Source of the DNA: Bradyrhizobium liaoningense
GTDB taxonomy: Bacteria > Pseudomonadota > Alphaproteobacteria > Rhizobiales > Xanthobacteraceae
Reading direction: 5' to 3'
NCBI RefSeq assembly: GCF_018130785.1
Contig: NZ_JAFCJT010000008.1
Coordinates: forward strand, 62,001 to 126,000
Length of the DNA: 64,000 bases
Below the pieces are notes generated by a model. It saw only the letters and a program-made list of their open reading frames with translations, did not search any database and was not told the DNA's origin. Positions 42,486 through 51,618 of the stretch are shown here, piece by piece (positions within the stretch are counted from its first letter, which is position 1; the number at the start of each line of letters is the position of its first letter). The translations under genes and the position numbers were made by a program.

Positions 42486-42515
42486 GACCCGCCCGGCTGT
42501 CCCCCCGGGCGGGTC
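42486..42515 (+). terminator. Intrinsic terminator
   Basis: The arms gacccgcccgg (42486-42496) and ccgggcgggtc (42505-42515) form a perfect 11-bp stem with an 8-base loop, followed by 'attcatttt'. It ends the small exported-protein transcript and insulates the following porin promoter. Confidence 0.8.
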
Positions 42516-42599
42516 ATTCATTTTGCGGCCTGAGAATTTGTTGCAGCTCCGTCACACAAGAGTGCGAACCATCCGCTGCGGCAATCCGTGCCAGTTGCT

Positions 42600-42618
42600 A
42601 TTGCGAATTAATCGCAAT
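42600..42618. promoter_or_regulatory. 19-bp palindrome, Mur/Fur-like operator candidate
   Basis: The arms attgcga (42600-42606) and tcgcaat (42612-42618) are perfect reverse complements around attaa. The overall form, an AT-rich centre with TTGC...GCAA arms, resembles the manganese-responsive Mur operator type of rhizobia as I recall it. It lies about 160 bases upstream of the outer-membrane protein gene. The rest of the gap 42410-42778 shows no gene. Confidence 0.5.
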
Positions 42619-42778
42619 AAGGTTCGCAACAAGCACAGGGACTTGGGAAGAAATCGCGGCGAATCGGGATCGTCTCGACGGCGCGAGCGCAAACCGGAAC
42701 CTGATGACAGGATCGCCGCGAATCGGCAGGGATGTCGGGCGGCTCGGGGACATTTGCGTTTTGGGGGCGTGCGTTTTG

Positions 42779-44776
42779 ATGTTGAGAGGTCACCGTTACA
42801 GGTATTTGCGCACGGCCGCGGCGCTTGCCTCGGGCGTGCTGGCTTTTCCCGCCGCCGGCCACGCGGCCGATCTGCCGCTGAAGGCACCGGCGCTGAAAGC
42901 GGTCTATGATTGGACGGGCCTCTATATCGGCGCGCATGCTGGCTACAGCCGTGGCTCGTCCGGCTTCGCGCTGAACGACGGCGCCGCGATCGATGGCAAC
43001 GGCGTCTTCAGCGGCATGATCGGCGGCGTGCAGGCCGGCTACAACTACCGGCTCAATTCCGGATGGCTCGTCGGCGTCGAAGGCGATTTTTCGTTTCCCA
43101 ACTACATCACCTCCAACTCGATCGTTTCCTTCCTCGGGACGCCCGCCAACACGGTCATCCAGCAATGGGACTACACCGCGAGCCTGCGCGGCCGCGTCGG
43201 CTACACCAGCGGACCGTGGCTCGTCTATGCCACCGGCGGTTTTGCGTGGATGGGCGAGCGCTATTTCGACACGCCGGCCTCCGGCGACCAAGTCCCGAAA
43301 ATCCTGAACACGCGGCCCGGCTGGATCGCGGGCGCAGGCATCGAATACGGCTTTGCGCCGCACTGGAGCGCGCGGCTCGAATATCTCTACAGCCGCTTCG
43401 ACGGCGCCAACGTCGCCTTCTCCACGGGCGCCCAATACACGTCATCATCGCTCGACTTCCAGTCGGTCAGGGTCGGCCTCAACCGCAAGGTCGATTGGCC
43501 GGGCATGCCGAGCTACGACCCGAAGAGCTCCTTGATCGACACGGAATCGGATCGCTGGGAAATTCACGGCCAGAGCACCTATCTGCCGCAAGGCTATCCG
43601 TCGTTCCCTGCGCTCTACAGCGGACCGAACTCTCTGTCGCCGTCGACGCAAGCCAAGGCGACGTGGAGCAACAGCCTGTTCCTGAACGCGCGGCTGTGGG
43701 ACGGCGGCGAGGTCTATTACAATCCCGAACTGCTCCAGGGATTTGGACTGAACGACACTGTTGGCGCGGCAGGCTTCCCCAACGGCGAAGCGCAGAAATC
43801 GAACTTCCCCTATCCACATTACAACACCTCGCGGCTGTTCGTGCGCCAGACGTTCGGCTTTGGCGGCGAGCAGGAAGAGCTCGCGAGCGGCCAGTTGCAG
43901 CTTGCGCAGAAGGTCGACGTATCCAGGCTCACGGTGCAGGCCGGCAAGTTCGCGGTGATCGACGTGTTCGACGGCAATGCCTTTGCCAAGGACACCCGCA
44001 AGGACTTCATGAACTGGTCGCTGTGGGCGCCGGGCGCCTTCGACTATTCCGCCGACAAGGTCGGACTCACCTATGGCGTCACCGCCGAGCTCAACCAGAA
44101 GCAATGGGCGCTGCGCGGCGGCTATTTCCTGATGGTCGCGGAGTCCAATTCGAATCATTTCGACACCAGGGTCGGGGAACGTGGTCAGTACGCGATCGAG
44201 CTGGAGACCCGGTTCTCGCTGCTCGGCCAACCCGGCAAGCTCAGGACCATGGGCTGGGTCGACAGCGCCAACATGGGCAGCTTCCGCGAGACGCTGGACA
44301 ATCCCGCGCTCAATCTCGACATCGCGCTGACCCGGCGAGGCCGCCTCAAGGTCGGCTACGTCATCAACCTCGAGCAGGCGATCACAGAGGATATCGGGCT
44401 GTTCGGCCGCTGGAGCTGGAACGACGGCAAGACCGAAACGCTCGCCTTCACCGACATCAACCGCAGCCTGGCCACCGGACTGTCGATCAAAGGCACGAAA
44501 TGGGGCCGGCCTGACGACGTGATCGGCATCGGCGGCGCCATCAATGCCATCTCACAGGACTATCGCGACTTCCTGGCCGCCGGCGGCCTCGGTGTTCTCA
44601 TCGGCGACGGCGCTCTCAACTACCGCAAGGAGCGGATCCTTGAGGCCTACTATGCCTATTCGGTGAACAAGAACGTCACGCTGACCGCGGACTATCAATT
44701 GATCACAAACCCGGCCTATAACGCCGACCGCGGGCCGGTCTCGATCTTCTCGGGCCGCCTGCACGCAGAGTTCTAG
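42779..44776 (+). CDS. Fused Omp25-type barrel and OprB-type porin (MnoP-like)
   Basis: This is a 665-residue outer-membrane protein. The signal peptide is about 1-31 (ending AAGHAADLP). Residues about 38-240 form an Omp25/OMP_b-brl-type eight-stranded barrel (DWTGLYIGAHAGYSRG, LVGVEGDFSF, LEYLYSRFDG). Residues about 260-665 are OprB-like: 'VDVSRLTVQAGKFAVIDVFDGNAFAKDTRKDFMNWSLW' in parts, and a terminal Phe after 'RLHAEF', as expected for BAM recognition. The two-barrel design and the upstream palindrome recall MnoP, the manganese channel described in Bradyrhizobium japonicum; this is an inference. The ABC genes follow after 28 bp. Confidence 0.82.
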   Translation: MLRGHRYRYLRTAAALASGVLAFPAAGHAADLPLKAPALKAVYDWTGLYIGAHAGYSRGSSGFALNDGAAIDGNGVFSGMIGGVQAGYNYRLNSGWLVGVEGDFSFPNYITSNSIVSFLGTPANTVIQQWDYTASLRGRVGYTSGPWLVYATGGFAWMGERYFDTPASGDQVPKILNTRPGWIAGAGIEYGFAPHWSARLEYLYSRFDGANVAFSTGAQYTSSSLDFQSVRVGLNRKVDWPGMPSYDPKSSLIDTESDRWEIHGQSTYLPQGYPSFPALYSGPNSLSPSTQAKATWSNSLFLNARLWDGGEVYYNPELLQGFGLNDTVGAAGFPNGEAQKSNFPYPHYNTSRLFVRQTFGFGGEQEELASGQLQLAQKVDVSRLTVQAGKFAVIDVFDGNAFAKDTRKDFMNWSLWAPGAFDYSADKVGLTYGVTAELNQKQWALRGGYFLMVAESNSNHFDTRVGERGQYAIELETRFSLLGQPGKLRTMGWVDSANMGSFRETLDNPALNLDIALTRRGRLKVGYVINLEQAITEDIGLFGRWSWNDGKTETLAFTDINRSLATGLSIKGTKWGRPDDVIGIGGAINAISQDYRDFLAAGGLGVLIGDGALNYRKERILEAYYAYSVNKNVTLTADYQLITNPAYNADRGPVSIFSGRLHAEF

Positions 44777-44804
44777 CCCAAAATTCCAGCCCAAGGGCGG
44801 GCCG

Positions 44805-46538
44805 ATGAAGCCGAGAGATATCCGCACGGCCGCGATCGGCCGGGCGCTGCTCCCCAATGTCTGGGACGTCGCGGCGCTGATCCTCGTCATCGGCGCCATG
44901 GTGCTGATCGTCTATGGCGGCAAGCAGACCGTTGCGCCGCTGTCCGAGCTGGAGCGCACGCCGGTCTCGCTCGATCCGGCAAACCTGCCGCTCTACGCCT
45001 TGCGCACCACGTTGCGGATGCTGCTTGCGATGGTGTGCTCGACGGTCTTCACCTTCGTCTACGCTGCAATCGCCGCCAAGAGCCGGCGCGCGGAGCTGGT
45101 CATGATCCCGCTGCTGGATATCCTCCAGTCGGTGCCGATCCTCGGCTTCCTCACCTTCACTGTCGTCTTCTTCATGAATTTGTTTCCGGGCCAGGTGCTG
45201 GGCGCCGAGCTCGCCTCGGTGTTTGCGATCTTCACCAGCCAGGCCTGGAACATGACGTTCAGCATGTACCAGTCGATGCGCAACGTGCCGAAGGACCTCG
45301 AGGAGGCCACGCAAAGCTTCCATTTGTCCGGCTGGCAGCGCTTCTGGCGCCTCGACGTGCCGTTCGCGATGCCGGGACTGATCTGGAACGCGATGATGTC
45401 GATGTCGGGTGGCTGGTTCTTCGTGGTCGCCTCGGAAGCGATCACCGTCGGCACGACCACGGTGACCCTGCCGGGGATCGGCTCCTATGTCGCGCTGGCG
45501 ATTCAGCAGCAGGATTTGCCGGCGATCCTCTACGCCATGCTGGCGATGCTGTTCGTGATCATCGCCTATGATCAGCTGCTGTTCCGCCCCATCGTCGCCT
45601 GGGCCGACAAATTCCGCTTCGAGCAGACCGCCTCAGGCGAGGCGCCGGCCTCCTGGATGCTCGACCTGTTCCGCCGGACCCGGGCGCTGCGTGCGCTGAC
45701 CCTTCCTTTCGCGGCGCTGAACCGCGCGATCTCGAACCTGCGCATTCCGCTGCCGAAACTGCCGCCCGCGGCAGCAGGCAAGGGCGAGACTTCCCGACTC
45801 GTCGATACGGTCTGGATCGCATTGATCCTCGCCGGCACGGCCTATGCCGCCTGGCTGACCTATCGCTATCTCTCGGCCAGTCTCGGAATGTCCGACGTTC
45901 TCGTCGTCATCAGGGACGGCCTCATCACGTTGTTGCGCGTCGCCGTCCTGATCGGCCTCGCCACGCTGGTCTGGGTGCCGGTCGGGGTCTGGATCGGCCT
46001 TCGCCCGAAACTGGCCGAACGGATTCAGCCGCTGGCGCAGTTTCTGGCGGCCTTCCCGGCGAACCTCGCCTTTCCCGTCTTCGTCCTCGCCATCGTCCAC
46101 TTCAAGCTTGCCGCCGACATCTGGCTGAGCCCGCTGATGATCCTGGGCACGCAATGGTACATCCTGTTCAATGTCATCGCGGGCGCCAGTGCCTTCCCGA
46201 GCGATTTGCGCGAGGCCGCGAGCAGCTTCCACCTCGGCGGATGGCGTTGGTGGTTCAAGGCGATCCTGCCCGGCATCTTCCCCTATTACGTCACCGGCGC
46301 GATCACCGCGTCCGGCGGCTCCTGGAATGCGTCGATCGTCGCGGAGGTCGCAAGCTGGGGCGACACGCATCTGAAGGCCACTGGGCTCGGCGCCTATATT
46401 GCTTCCGCCACGGAAGCCGGCGACTTCCCGCGCGTCGTGCTCGGAATTGCCACGATGTGCATTCTGGTGACGTTGTTCAATCGTCTCGTCTGGCGGCCGC
46501 TCTATGCCTTCGGCGAGCGTCGCCTGCGGCTCGGCTGA
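44805..46538 (+). CDS. Double-domain ABC permease (NitT/TauT-like)
   Basis: This 577-residue inner-membrane protein contains two complete permease modules in tandem (about 60-270 and 370-570). Each has an EAA-type loop: 'DLEEATQSFHLSGWQRFWRLDVP' and 'DLREAASSFHLGGWRWWFKAILP' (in parts). About twelve transmembrane helices result, so a single polypeptide makes a whole transmembrane unit. The gene starts 28 bp after the porin stop and ends 13 bp before the ATPase gene. No substrate-binding protein gene is present in the unit. Confidence 0.92.
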   Translation: MKPRDIRTAAIGRALLPNVWDVAALILVIGAMVLIVYGGKQTVAPLSELERTPVSLDPANLPLYALRTTLRMLLAMVCSTVFTFVYAAIAAKSRRAELVMIPLLDILQSVPILGFLTFTVVFFMNLFPGQVLGAELASVFAIFTSQAWNMTFSMYQSMRNVPKDLEEATQSFHLSGWQRFWRLDVPFAMPGLIWNAMMSMSGGWFFVVASEAITVGTTTVTLPGIGSYVALAIQQQDLPAILYAMLAMLFVIIAYDQLLFRPIVAWADKFRFEQTASGEAPASWMLDLFRRTRALRALTLPFAALNRAISNLRIPLPKLPPAAAGKGETSRLVDTVWIALILAGTAYAAWLTYRYLSASLGMSDVLVVIRDGLITLLRVAVLIGLATLVWVPVGVWIGLRPKLAERIQPLAQFLAAFPANLAFPVFVLAIVHFKLAADIWLSPLMILGTQWYILFNVIAGASAFPSDLREAASSFHLGGWRWWFKAILPGIFPYYVTGAITASGGSWNASIVAEVASWGDTHLKATGLGAYIASATEAGDFPRVVLGIATMCILVTLFNRLVWRPLYAFGERRLRLG

Positions 46539-46551
46539 CGAGGAGACCATC

Positions 46552-47865
46552 ATGCTCGATCAACCCTCTGCGCTCATCGACATCCGCGGTGTCTGCCGGT
46601 CCTTCCCGAAAGGCAGCGGCGAACAGCTCCTGGTGCTGGACAAGGTCGACCTGACGATCCGCTCGGGCGAGATCGTCGGCCTGCTCGGCCGCTCCGGCTC
46701 CGGCAAGTCCACCTTGCTGCGGATCATCGCCGGTCTGGTCAGCCCGTCCGCGGGACAGGCGACTTGTCGCGGCGAGACCATCGTCGGGCCGCCGAACGGC
46801 GTCGCCATGGTGTTCCAGTCATTCGCGTTGTTTCCCTGGCTGACCGTGCTCCAGAACGTCGAGCTCGGACTCGAAGCGCTGGGCGTCGATGCCACCGAGC
46901 GCCACAAGCGCGCCCTTGCTGCGATCGACCTGATCGGCCTTGACGGGTTTGAGTCCGCCTTCCCGAAGGAACTGTCGGGTGGCATGCGCCAGCGCGTCGG
47001 CTTCGCCCGCGCGCTGGTGGTGCATCCGGACCTCCTGCTGATGGACGAGCCGTTCTCGGCACTCGACGTCCTCACGGCCGAAACGCTGCGCACCGACCTG
47101 ATCGATCTCTGGATCGAGGGCCGGTTGCCGATCAAATCGATCCTGATGGTGACGCACAATATCGAGGAGGCGGTCCTGATGTGCGATCGCATCCTGGTGT
47201 TCTCATCCAATCCAGGGCGTGTCGCCGCCGAGATCAAGGTCGACATGCCGCATCCGCGCAACCGGCTCGACCCCCATTTCCGGCAGCTCGTCGACAACAT
47301 CTACGCGCGCATGACCCAACGCGCCGAACCGAAGGCGCCCCCCGTCGAAGGCATCCTGGGCTCCGGGGTCGGCATGACCCTGCACCACGTATCGTCCAAC
47401 GTGCTGTCGGGCCTGATCGAGACGCTGGCGGGGCCGCCCTATCACGGACACGCCGACCTGCCCGTGCTCGCAAGCCAGCTCCAGCTCGAGGCCGACGAGA
47501 TCCTCCACCTCGGTGAGTCCCTGCAACTGCTGCGCTTCGCCCAACTGAGCGAAGGCGATCTGATGCTCACCGACACGGGCAAGCGTTTTGCCCATCTCGA
47601 AACCGACGCGCGCAAGAAGCTGTTCGCCGAACATCTCGTCGCTTACGTGCCGGTGATGGGATTGATTCGCCGCGTGCTCGACGAACGCCCCTCCCATACC
47701 GCCCCCGCGGCACGGTTCCGCAACGAGCTCGAAGACTACATGTCCGAGGACTATGCGGACGAGACGCTCAGGACCGTCGTGTCCTGGGGACGTTATGGCG
47801 AGCTGTTCGCGTATGACGAGCAGTCCGAGACATTCAGCCTGGAAAACCCCGGCGAAGGCGGTTGA
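46552..47865 (+). CDS. ABC ATPase with C-terminal AAA-associated domain
   Basis: This is a 437-residue protein. Residues 1-250 are a NitT/TauT-type ATPase: Walker A 'LLGRSGSGKSTLLRI', Q-loop 'MVFQSFALFPW', signature 'LSGGMRQRVGFARAL', Walker B 'LLLMDEPFSALD' and 'VTHNIEEAV'. Residues about 285-425 form the 'AAA-associated' C-terminal domain (VLSGLIETLAGPPYHGHADLPVLA, 'ILHLGESLQLLRFAQLSEGDLMLTDTGKRFA' in parts), which looks winged-helix-like and may be regulatory. 'gaggag' precedes the ATG. It forms an importer with the double permease. Confidence 0.93.
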   Translation: MLDQPSALIDIRGVCRSFPKGSGEQLLVLDKVDLTIRSGEIVGLLGRSGSGKSTLLRIIAGLVSPSAGQATCRGETIVGPPNGVAMVFQSFALFPWLTVLQNVELGLEALGVDATERHKRALAAIDLIGLDGFESAFPKELSGGMRQRVGFARALVVHPDLLLMDEPFSALDVLTAETLRTDLIDLWIEGRLPIKSILMVTHNIEEAVLMCDRILVFSSNPGRVAAEIKVDMPHPRNRLDPHFRQLVDNIYARMTQRAEPKAPPVEGILGSGVGMTLHHVSSNVLSGLIETLAGPPYHGHADLPVLASQLQLEADEILHLGESLQLLRFAQLSEGDLMLTDTGKRFAHLETDARKKLFAEHLVAYVPVMGLIRRVLDERPSHTAPAARFRNELEDYMSEDYADETLRTVVSWGRYGELFAYDEQSETFSLENPGEGG

Positions 47866-47977
47866 ACCCGGCCTGCGACAATTTGGGCCGGAACCGGGCA
47901 TATCGCATAGGGAATTCATATATAAAGGGCTTGGTCCGGCGTCCGCCGGGCCGAGATATCCCTCTCCCTAGAGCGCA

Positions 47978-49273
47978 ATGTTATCCGTCGAACTCGTTAT
48001 CGTCGTCGTCCTGATCGTCATCAACGGCTTGCTGTCCATGTCGGAGCTCGCCGTGGTCTCGTCCCGCCCGGCCCGGCTGTCGCTGCTCGCGGCCAAGGGT
48101 GTGCGCGGCGCCGAGCGGGCGCTGACGCTGGCGGCCGATCCCGGAAAATTCCTCTCGACGGTGCAGATCGGCATCACGCTGGTGGGCGTGCTCTCGGGTG
48201 CGTTCTCGGGCGCGACGCTCGGACAGCGGCTGACGCAATGGCTGGTCGAGCTCGGTCTCTCAGCGGGCATTGCCGACATCGTCGGCGTCGGCATCGTGGT
48301 CACGCTCATCACCTACGCGACGCTGATCGTCGGCGAGCTCGTTCCGAAGCAGGTGGCGCTGCGCGATCCCGAGAGCATCGCGGTCAAGGTCGCGCCCGCC
48401 ATGCATCTGCTGGCGCGGATCTCGCTGCCGCTCGTCTTCCTGCTCGATCTCTCCGGCAAGCTGATCCTCACGCTGCTCGGCCGCGGCGGCAAGGCCGAGG
48501 AGAAGGTGTCGGAGGACGAGATTCATCATCTCGTCAGCGAAGCCGAAAGCGCGGGCGTGCTGGAATCGGGTGAAAAGGAGATGATCGCGGGCGTCATGCG
48601 GCTCGGCGACCGGCCGGTCGGCGCGATCATGACGCCACGCACGGAGGTCAACGAGATTGACCTGCGCGACCCACCGGAAGCCATTCAAGCGATCATCGCG
48701 AAAAGCCCGCATTCGCGCTTTCCCGTCTCGGACGGAGATCGCGACAAGCCGATCGGCGTACTCCAGGCCAAGGACCTGCTGGTCGCCTACATGAACGAGC
48801 GCACGCCGGATCTGCGAGCACTGGTGCGGGAAGCGCCTGGCATTCCGGCATCAGCCGACGCCCGCGATGTGCTGGCGATCCTGAAAGCCGCTCCGGTTCA
48901 TGTCGGCCTCGTCTACGATGAGTACGGCGCCTTCGAAGGCATCGTGACGACGGCTGACATTCTGGAATCGATCGTCGGTGCCTTCCATTCCGAGGAAGGC
49001 CCTCCGGAGCCTGCTTACGTCAAGCGCGCCGACTCATCGCTCCTGATCGCCGGCTGGATGCCGGTCGACGAATTCGGCGAGCTGCTCGGCATCGAGCTGC
49101 CGCCGCACCGCTACAACACGGTGGCGGGCCTCGTGCTGCAACAGTTCAGCGTGCTGCCCAATGTCGGCGATGCCTTCGACTTCGCCGGATGGCACATCGA
49201 GGTCGTCGATCTCGACGGACGGCGGATCGACAAGATTCTCGCGAGCCGGCGGAGTGAGCAGGCGGCGGCGTGA
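47978..49273 (+). CDS. CNNM/CorC-type hemolysin-family membrane protein
   Basis: This 431-residue protein has an N-terminal DUF21/CNNM domain with about four helices (LSVELVIVVVLIVINGLLSMSELAVVSSR, in parts). Two CBS domains follow (about 205-330; 'MTPRTEVNEIDL', 'VYDEYGAFEGIVTTADILE'), and then a CorC/HlyC FAD-like C-terminal domain (about 345-425; 'LIAGWMPVDEFGELLGIELP'). Members are linked to Mg2+ and sometimes Mn2+ or Co2+ efflux. It stands alone, 112 bp after the ABC ATPase gene, and probably has its own promoter. Confidence 0.93.
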   Translation: MLSVELVIVVVLIVINGLLSMSELAVVSSRPARLSLLAAKGVRGAERALTLAADPGKFLSTVQIGITLVGVLSGAFSGATLGQRLTQWLVELGLSAGIADIVGVGIVVTLITYATLIVGELVPKQVALRDPESIAVKVAPAMHLLARISLPLVFLLDLSGKLILTLLGRGGKAEEKVSEDEIHHLVSEAESAGVLESGEKEMIAGVMRLGDRPVGAIMTPRTEVNEIDLRDPPEAIQAIIAKSPHSRFPVSDGDRDKPIGVLQAKDLLVAYMNERTPDLRALVREAPGIPASADARDVLAILKAAPVHVGLVYDEYGAFEGIVTTADILESIVGAFHSEEGPPEPAYVKRADSSLLIAGWMPVDEFGELLGIELPPHRYNTVAGLVLQQFSVLPNVGDAFDFAGWHIEVVDLDGRRIDKILASRRSEQAAA

Positions 49274-49298
49274 GCTTGCGCTGAAACCTCCACTCGTC

Positions 49299-49447
49299 AT
49301 CCCGGACAAGCGCGCCTCAAGCGCGCGCCGATCCGGGACCCATGGCCACAGCGAGAGGTTTGGCGAAGACTGGGAGTTGCCAGCTTGCGCCGCAACTTCT
49401 CCCTGGGGTTATGGGTCCCGGGCTCGCGACTTCGTCGCGCCCCGGGA
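49299..49447. repeat. Dispersed element with two hairpins, copy 1
   Basis: The element runs from 'tcatcccggacaagcgcgcc' through 'atccgggac' and ends with the hairpin tcccgggctcgcga...cgcgccccggga (49416-49447). The outer layout, two GC hairpins joined by a spacer containing 'gccaca' and 'ggttatgggtcccgggctcgcg', recurs at 52663-52808. It lies between the convergent CorC-type and PilZ genes. Confidence 0.75.
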
Positions 49448-49490
49448 CGACAGCTGATTTGTGGTTCAAGCTCGCGCCACACGCAGAGCC

Positions 49491-49730
49491 TCACCCGAAC
49501 CGCACCCCGATCCGCTTCTCCTTGCGCCAGACTACCGTGCAGGCGAGATGCGTTCCGTCGGCCTGGATGAACAGGGTGAACCGCCCGGGGATACCGACCG
49601 GACTGGTGACATCGAGCGCTGCGCCGGTGTCGGAGAAATTACGGACGGTGCAGTCGATCGCGCCGCCGCCAAACTCGATGGTTCCGGCCTTCAGCACGCG
49701 GTGCCTGGCCTTGTCGCGTCGCTCGTCCAT
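49491..49730 (-). CDS. PilZ domain protein
   Basis: This 79-residue single-domain protein is a candidate c-di-GMP receptor. The motif RxxxR appears as 'RDKAR' at residues 5-9, and the D/NxSxxG motif as 'NFSDTG' at about 32-37. The C-terminal strands 'LACTVVWRKEKRIGVRF' complete the barrel. It is cytoplasmic. It may respond to c-di-GMP set by enzymes such as the EAL protein at 17512-19719. It is monocistronic. Confidence 0.92.
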   Translation of the reverse strand: MDERRDKARHRVLKAGTIEFGGGAIDCTVRNFSDTGAALDVTSPVGIPGRFTLFIQADGTHLACTVVWRKEKRIGVRFG

Positions 49731-49790
49731 GGTGCCAGTTTACACCCGAAACTGACACAGACGTTAAAGCTTGACCTACCGCCAGTGAAT

Positions 49791-51491
49791 TTACGTCGCC
49801 GGCTGGAACGTCGCTGCCTGCGCCATCCGCCAGGCATCGCGAAAGCGCGGATCTTCGGTGCCTTCGAGCAGCTCGCCCGGGCGCAGCGCCGGATAGAGCT
49901 GCGCGAAGGATTTCACGTCCGTCGTCGAGGTGCGCTGGGTGAAGTGGATCGGACGCAGTTGCCGCGGATGTTCGAGACCGGCCGCGGCGATCAGCTCTGT
50001 GAGAGAGTGCAGCGTGGCGTGGTGATAATTATGCACGCGGTCGATCTTGAGCGGCACATAGAGCGCACGCGCACGTGTCGGGTCCTGCGTCGCCACCCCG
50101 GTCGGGCAGCGGTCGGTGTGGCAGCTCAGCGACTGGATGCAGCCGAGCGAGAACATGAAGCCGCGCGCCGAGTTGCAATAGTCGGCGCCGATCGCCATCG
50201 CGCGCGCCATGTCGAAGGCGGTGGCGATCTTGCCTGACGCGCCGATCTTGATGCGGTCGCGGGCATTGATGCCGACCAGCGCGTTGTGGACGAAATTGAC
50301 GCCCTCGCGCATCGGCATGCCCAGATGGTCCATGAACTCGAGCGGCGCAGCGCCGGTGCCGCCCTCATTGCCGTCGACAACGATGAAGTCAGGATAGATG
50401 CCGGTCTCCAGCATCGCCTTGCAGATCGCCAGGAACTCCCAGGGATGGCCGATGCATAGCTTGAAGCCGGCCGGCTTGCCGCCGGAGAGCTTTCGCATCT
50501 CGGCGATGAACTGCATCATGCCGACGGGCGTCGAGAAGGCGCGGTGCGAGGCCGGCGAGATGCAGTCCTCGCCCATCGAGACGCCGCGGATCTTTGAAAT
50601 CTCTTCCGACACTTTCGCCGCCGGCAGCACGCCGCCATGGCCGGGCTTGGCGCCCTGGCTGATCTTGAGCTCGACCATCTTGATCTGGTCCTGGCTCGCG
50701 ACGCGCGCGAACGCTTCAGGGTCGAAGGTGCCGTCGAGGTGACGGCAGCCGAAATAGCCGGAGCCGATCTCCCAGATGATGTCGCCGCCCATCTCCTTGT
50801 GATAGGGACTGAAGCCGCCCTCGCCGGTGTCATGCGCAAAGCCGCCCTTCTTGGCGCCGGCATTCAGCGCGCGCACTGCGTTCGGGCTGAGCGCGCCAAA
50901 ACTCATCGCGGAGATGTTGAACACCGACGCCGAATAGGGCTTCGCGCAATCGGGGCCGCCGATGGTGATGCGGAATTTCTCCTCGGCATGCGTCTTCGGC
51001 GAGACCGAGTGGTGCATCCACTCGTAGCCCTCGCGATAGACGTCCTCCTGGGTGCCGAACGGCCGCTTGTCGAGCTCCATCTTGGCGCGCTGGTAGACCA
51101 GCGAACGGGTGTCGCGCGAGAACGGCATGCCGTCCTTCTCGCTCTCGAAGAAATACTGCCGCATCTCGGGGCGGATCTCCTCGAGCAGAAAACGGATATG
51201 CGCCGAGATCGGATAGTTGCGCAGCACCGCATGGCTCTTCTGCATGATGTCGCGGACACCGAGCAGCGTCAGCGCGCCAAAGATCAGGATCGGGATCAGC
51301 AGGATGTCGAAGATCTTGCGGTCGGCGATGCCGATGCCGATCAGCAGCGCGGTGACGACCGCGCAGATGGTCAGCACGATGAAGCGCGGCGAGAACGGCA
51401 GCAGCAGGATTTCCATCAGCCCTTCGGACGAAGCTTGCGTCTTGTTATCGTTGGCCACCACTACATCCCTCTCGTCAGTCTGACGGGGCAT
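49791..51491 (-). CDS. FMN-binding glutamate-synthase-like protein (YerD type)
   Basis: This 566-residue protein has two N-terminal transmembrane helices (about 30-80; IVLTICAVVTALLIGIGIA, FDILLIPILIFGALTLLGV) before a GltS FMN/alpha-barrel domain. Hallmarks are 'FNISAMSFGALSPNAVRALNAGAKKGG' (in parts), 'KISQGAKPGHGGVLP' and 'VVDGNEGGTGAAP'. Cysteines in 'LGCIQSLSCHTDRCPTGVATQ' match the Fe-S ligand region of GltS-like proteins. It lacks the glutamine amidotransferase domain, so it is not a complete glutamate synthase; the physiological reaction is uncertain. Confidence 0.92.
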   Translation of the reverse strand: MPRQTDERDVVVANDNKTQASSEGLMEILLLPFSPRFIVLTICAVVTALLIGIGIADRKIFDILLIPILIFGALTLLGVRDIMQKSHAVLRNYPISAHIRFLLEEIRPEMRQYFFESEKDGMPFSRDTRSLVYQRAKMELDKRPFGTQEDVYREGYEWMHHSVSPKTHAEEKFRITIGGPDCAKPYSASVFNISAMSFGALSPNAVRALNAGAKKGGFAHDTGEGGFSPYHKEMGGDIIWEIGSGYFGCRHLDGTFDPEAFARVASQDQIKMVELKISQGAKPGHGGVLPAAKVSEEISKIRGVSMGEDCISPASHRAFSTPVGMMQFIAEMRKLSGGKPAGFKLCIGHPWEFLAICKAMLETGIYPDFIVVDGNEGGTGAAPLEFMDHLGMPMREGVNFVHNALVGINARDRIKIGASGKIATAFDMARAMAIGADYCNSARGFMFSLGCIQSLSCHTDRCPTGVATQDPTRARALYVPLKIDRVHNYHHATLHSLTELIAAAGLEHPRQLRPIHFTQRTSTTDVKSFAQLYPALRPGELLEGTEDPRFRDAWRMAQAATFQPAT

Positions 51492-51618
51492 GATACGCCC
51501 GCGCCACGTCCATGGATATGACGCGGCCCCGCCTTGAGGCTAGCGAATCCCGATGCTGCAAATCAATCCATCCGGCGGCGTGCTTTTGCAGTGCAATAGA
51601 TTCAAATGGAATGACAAA

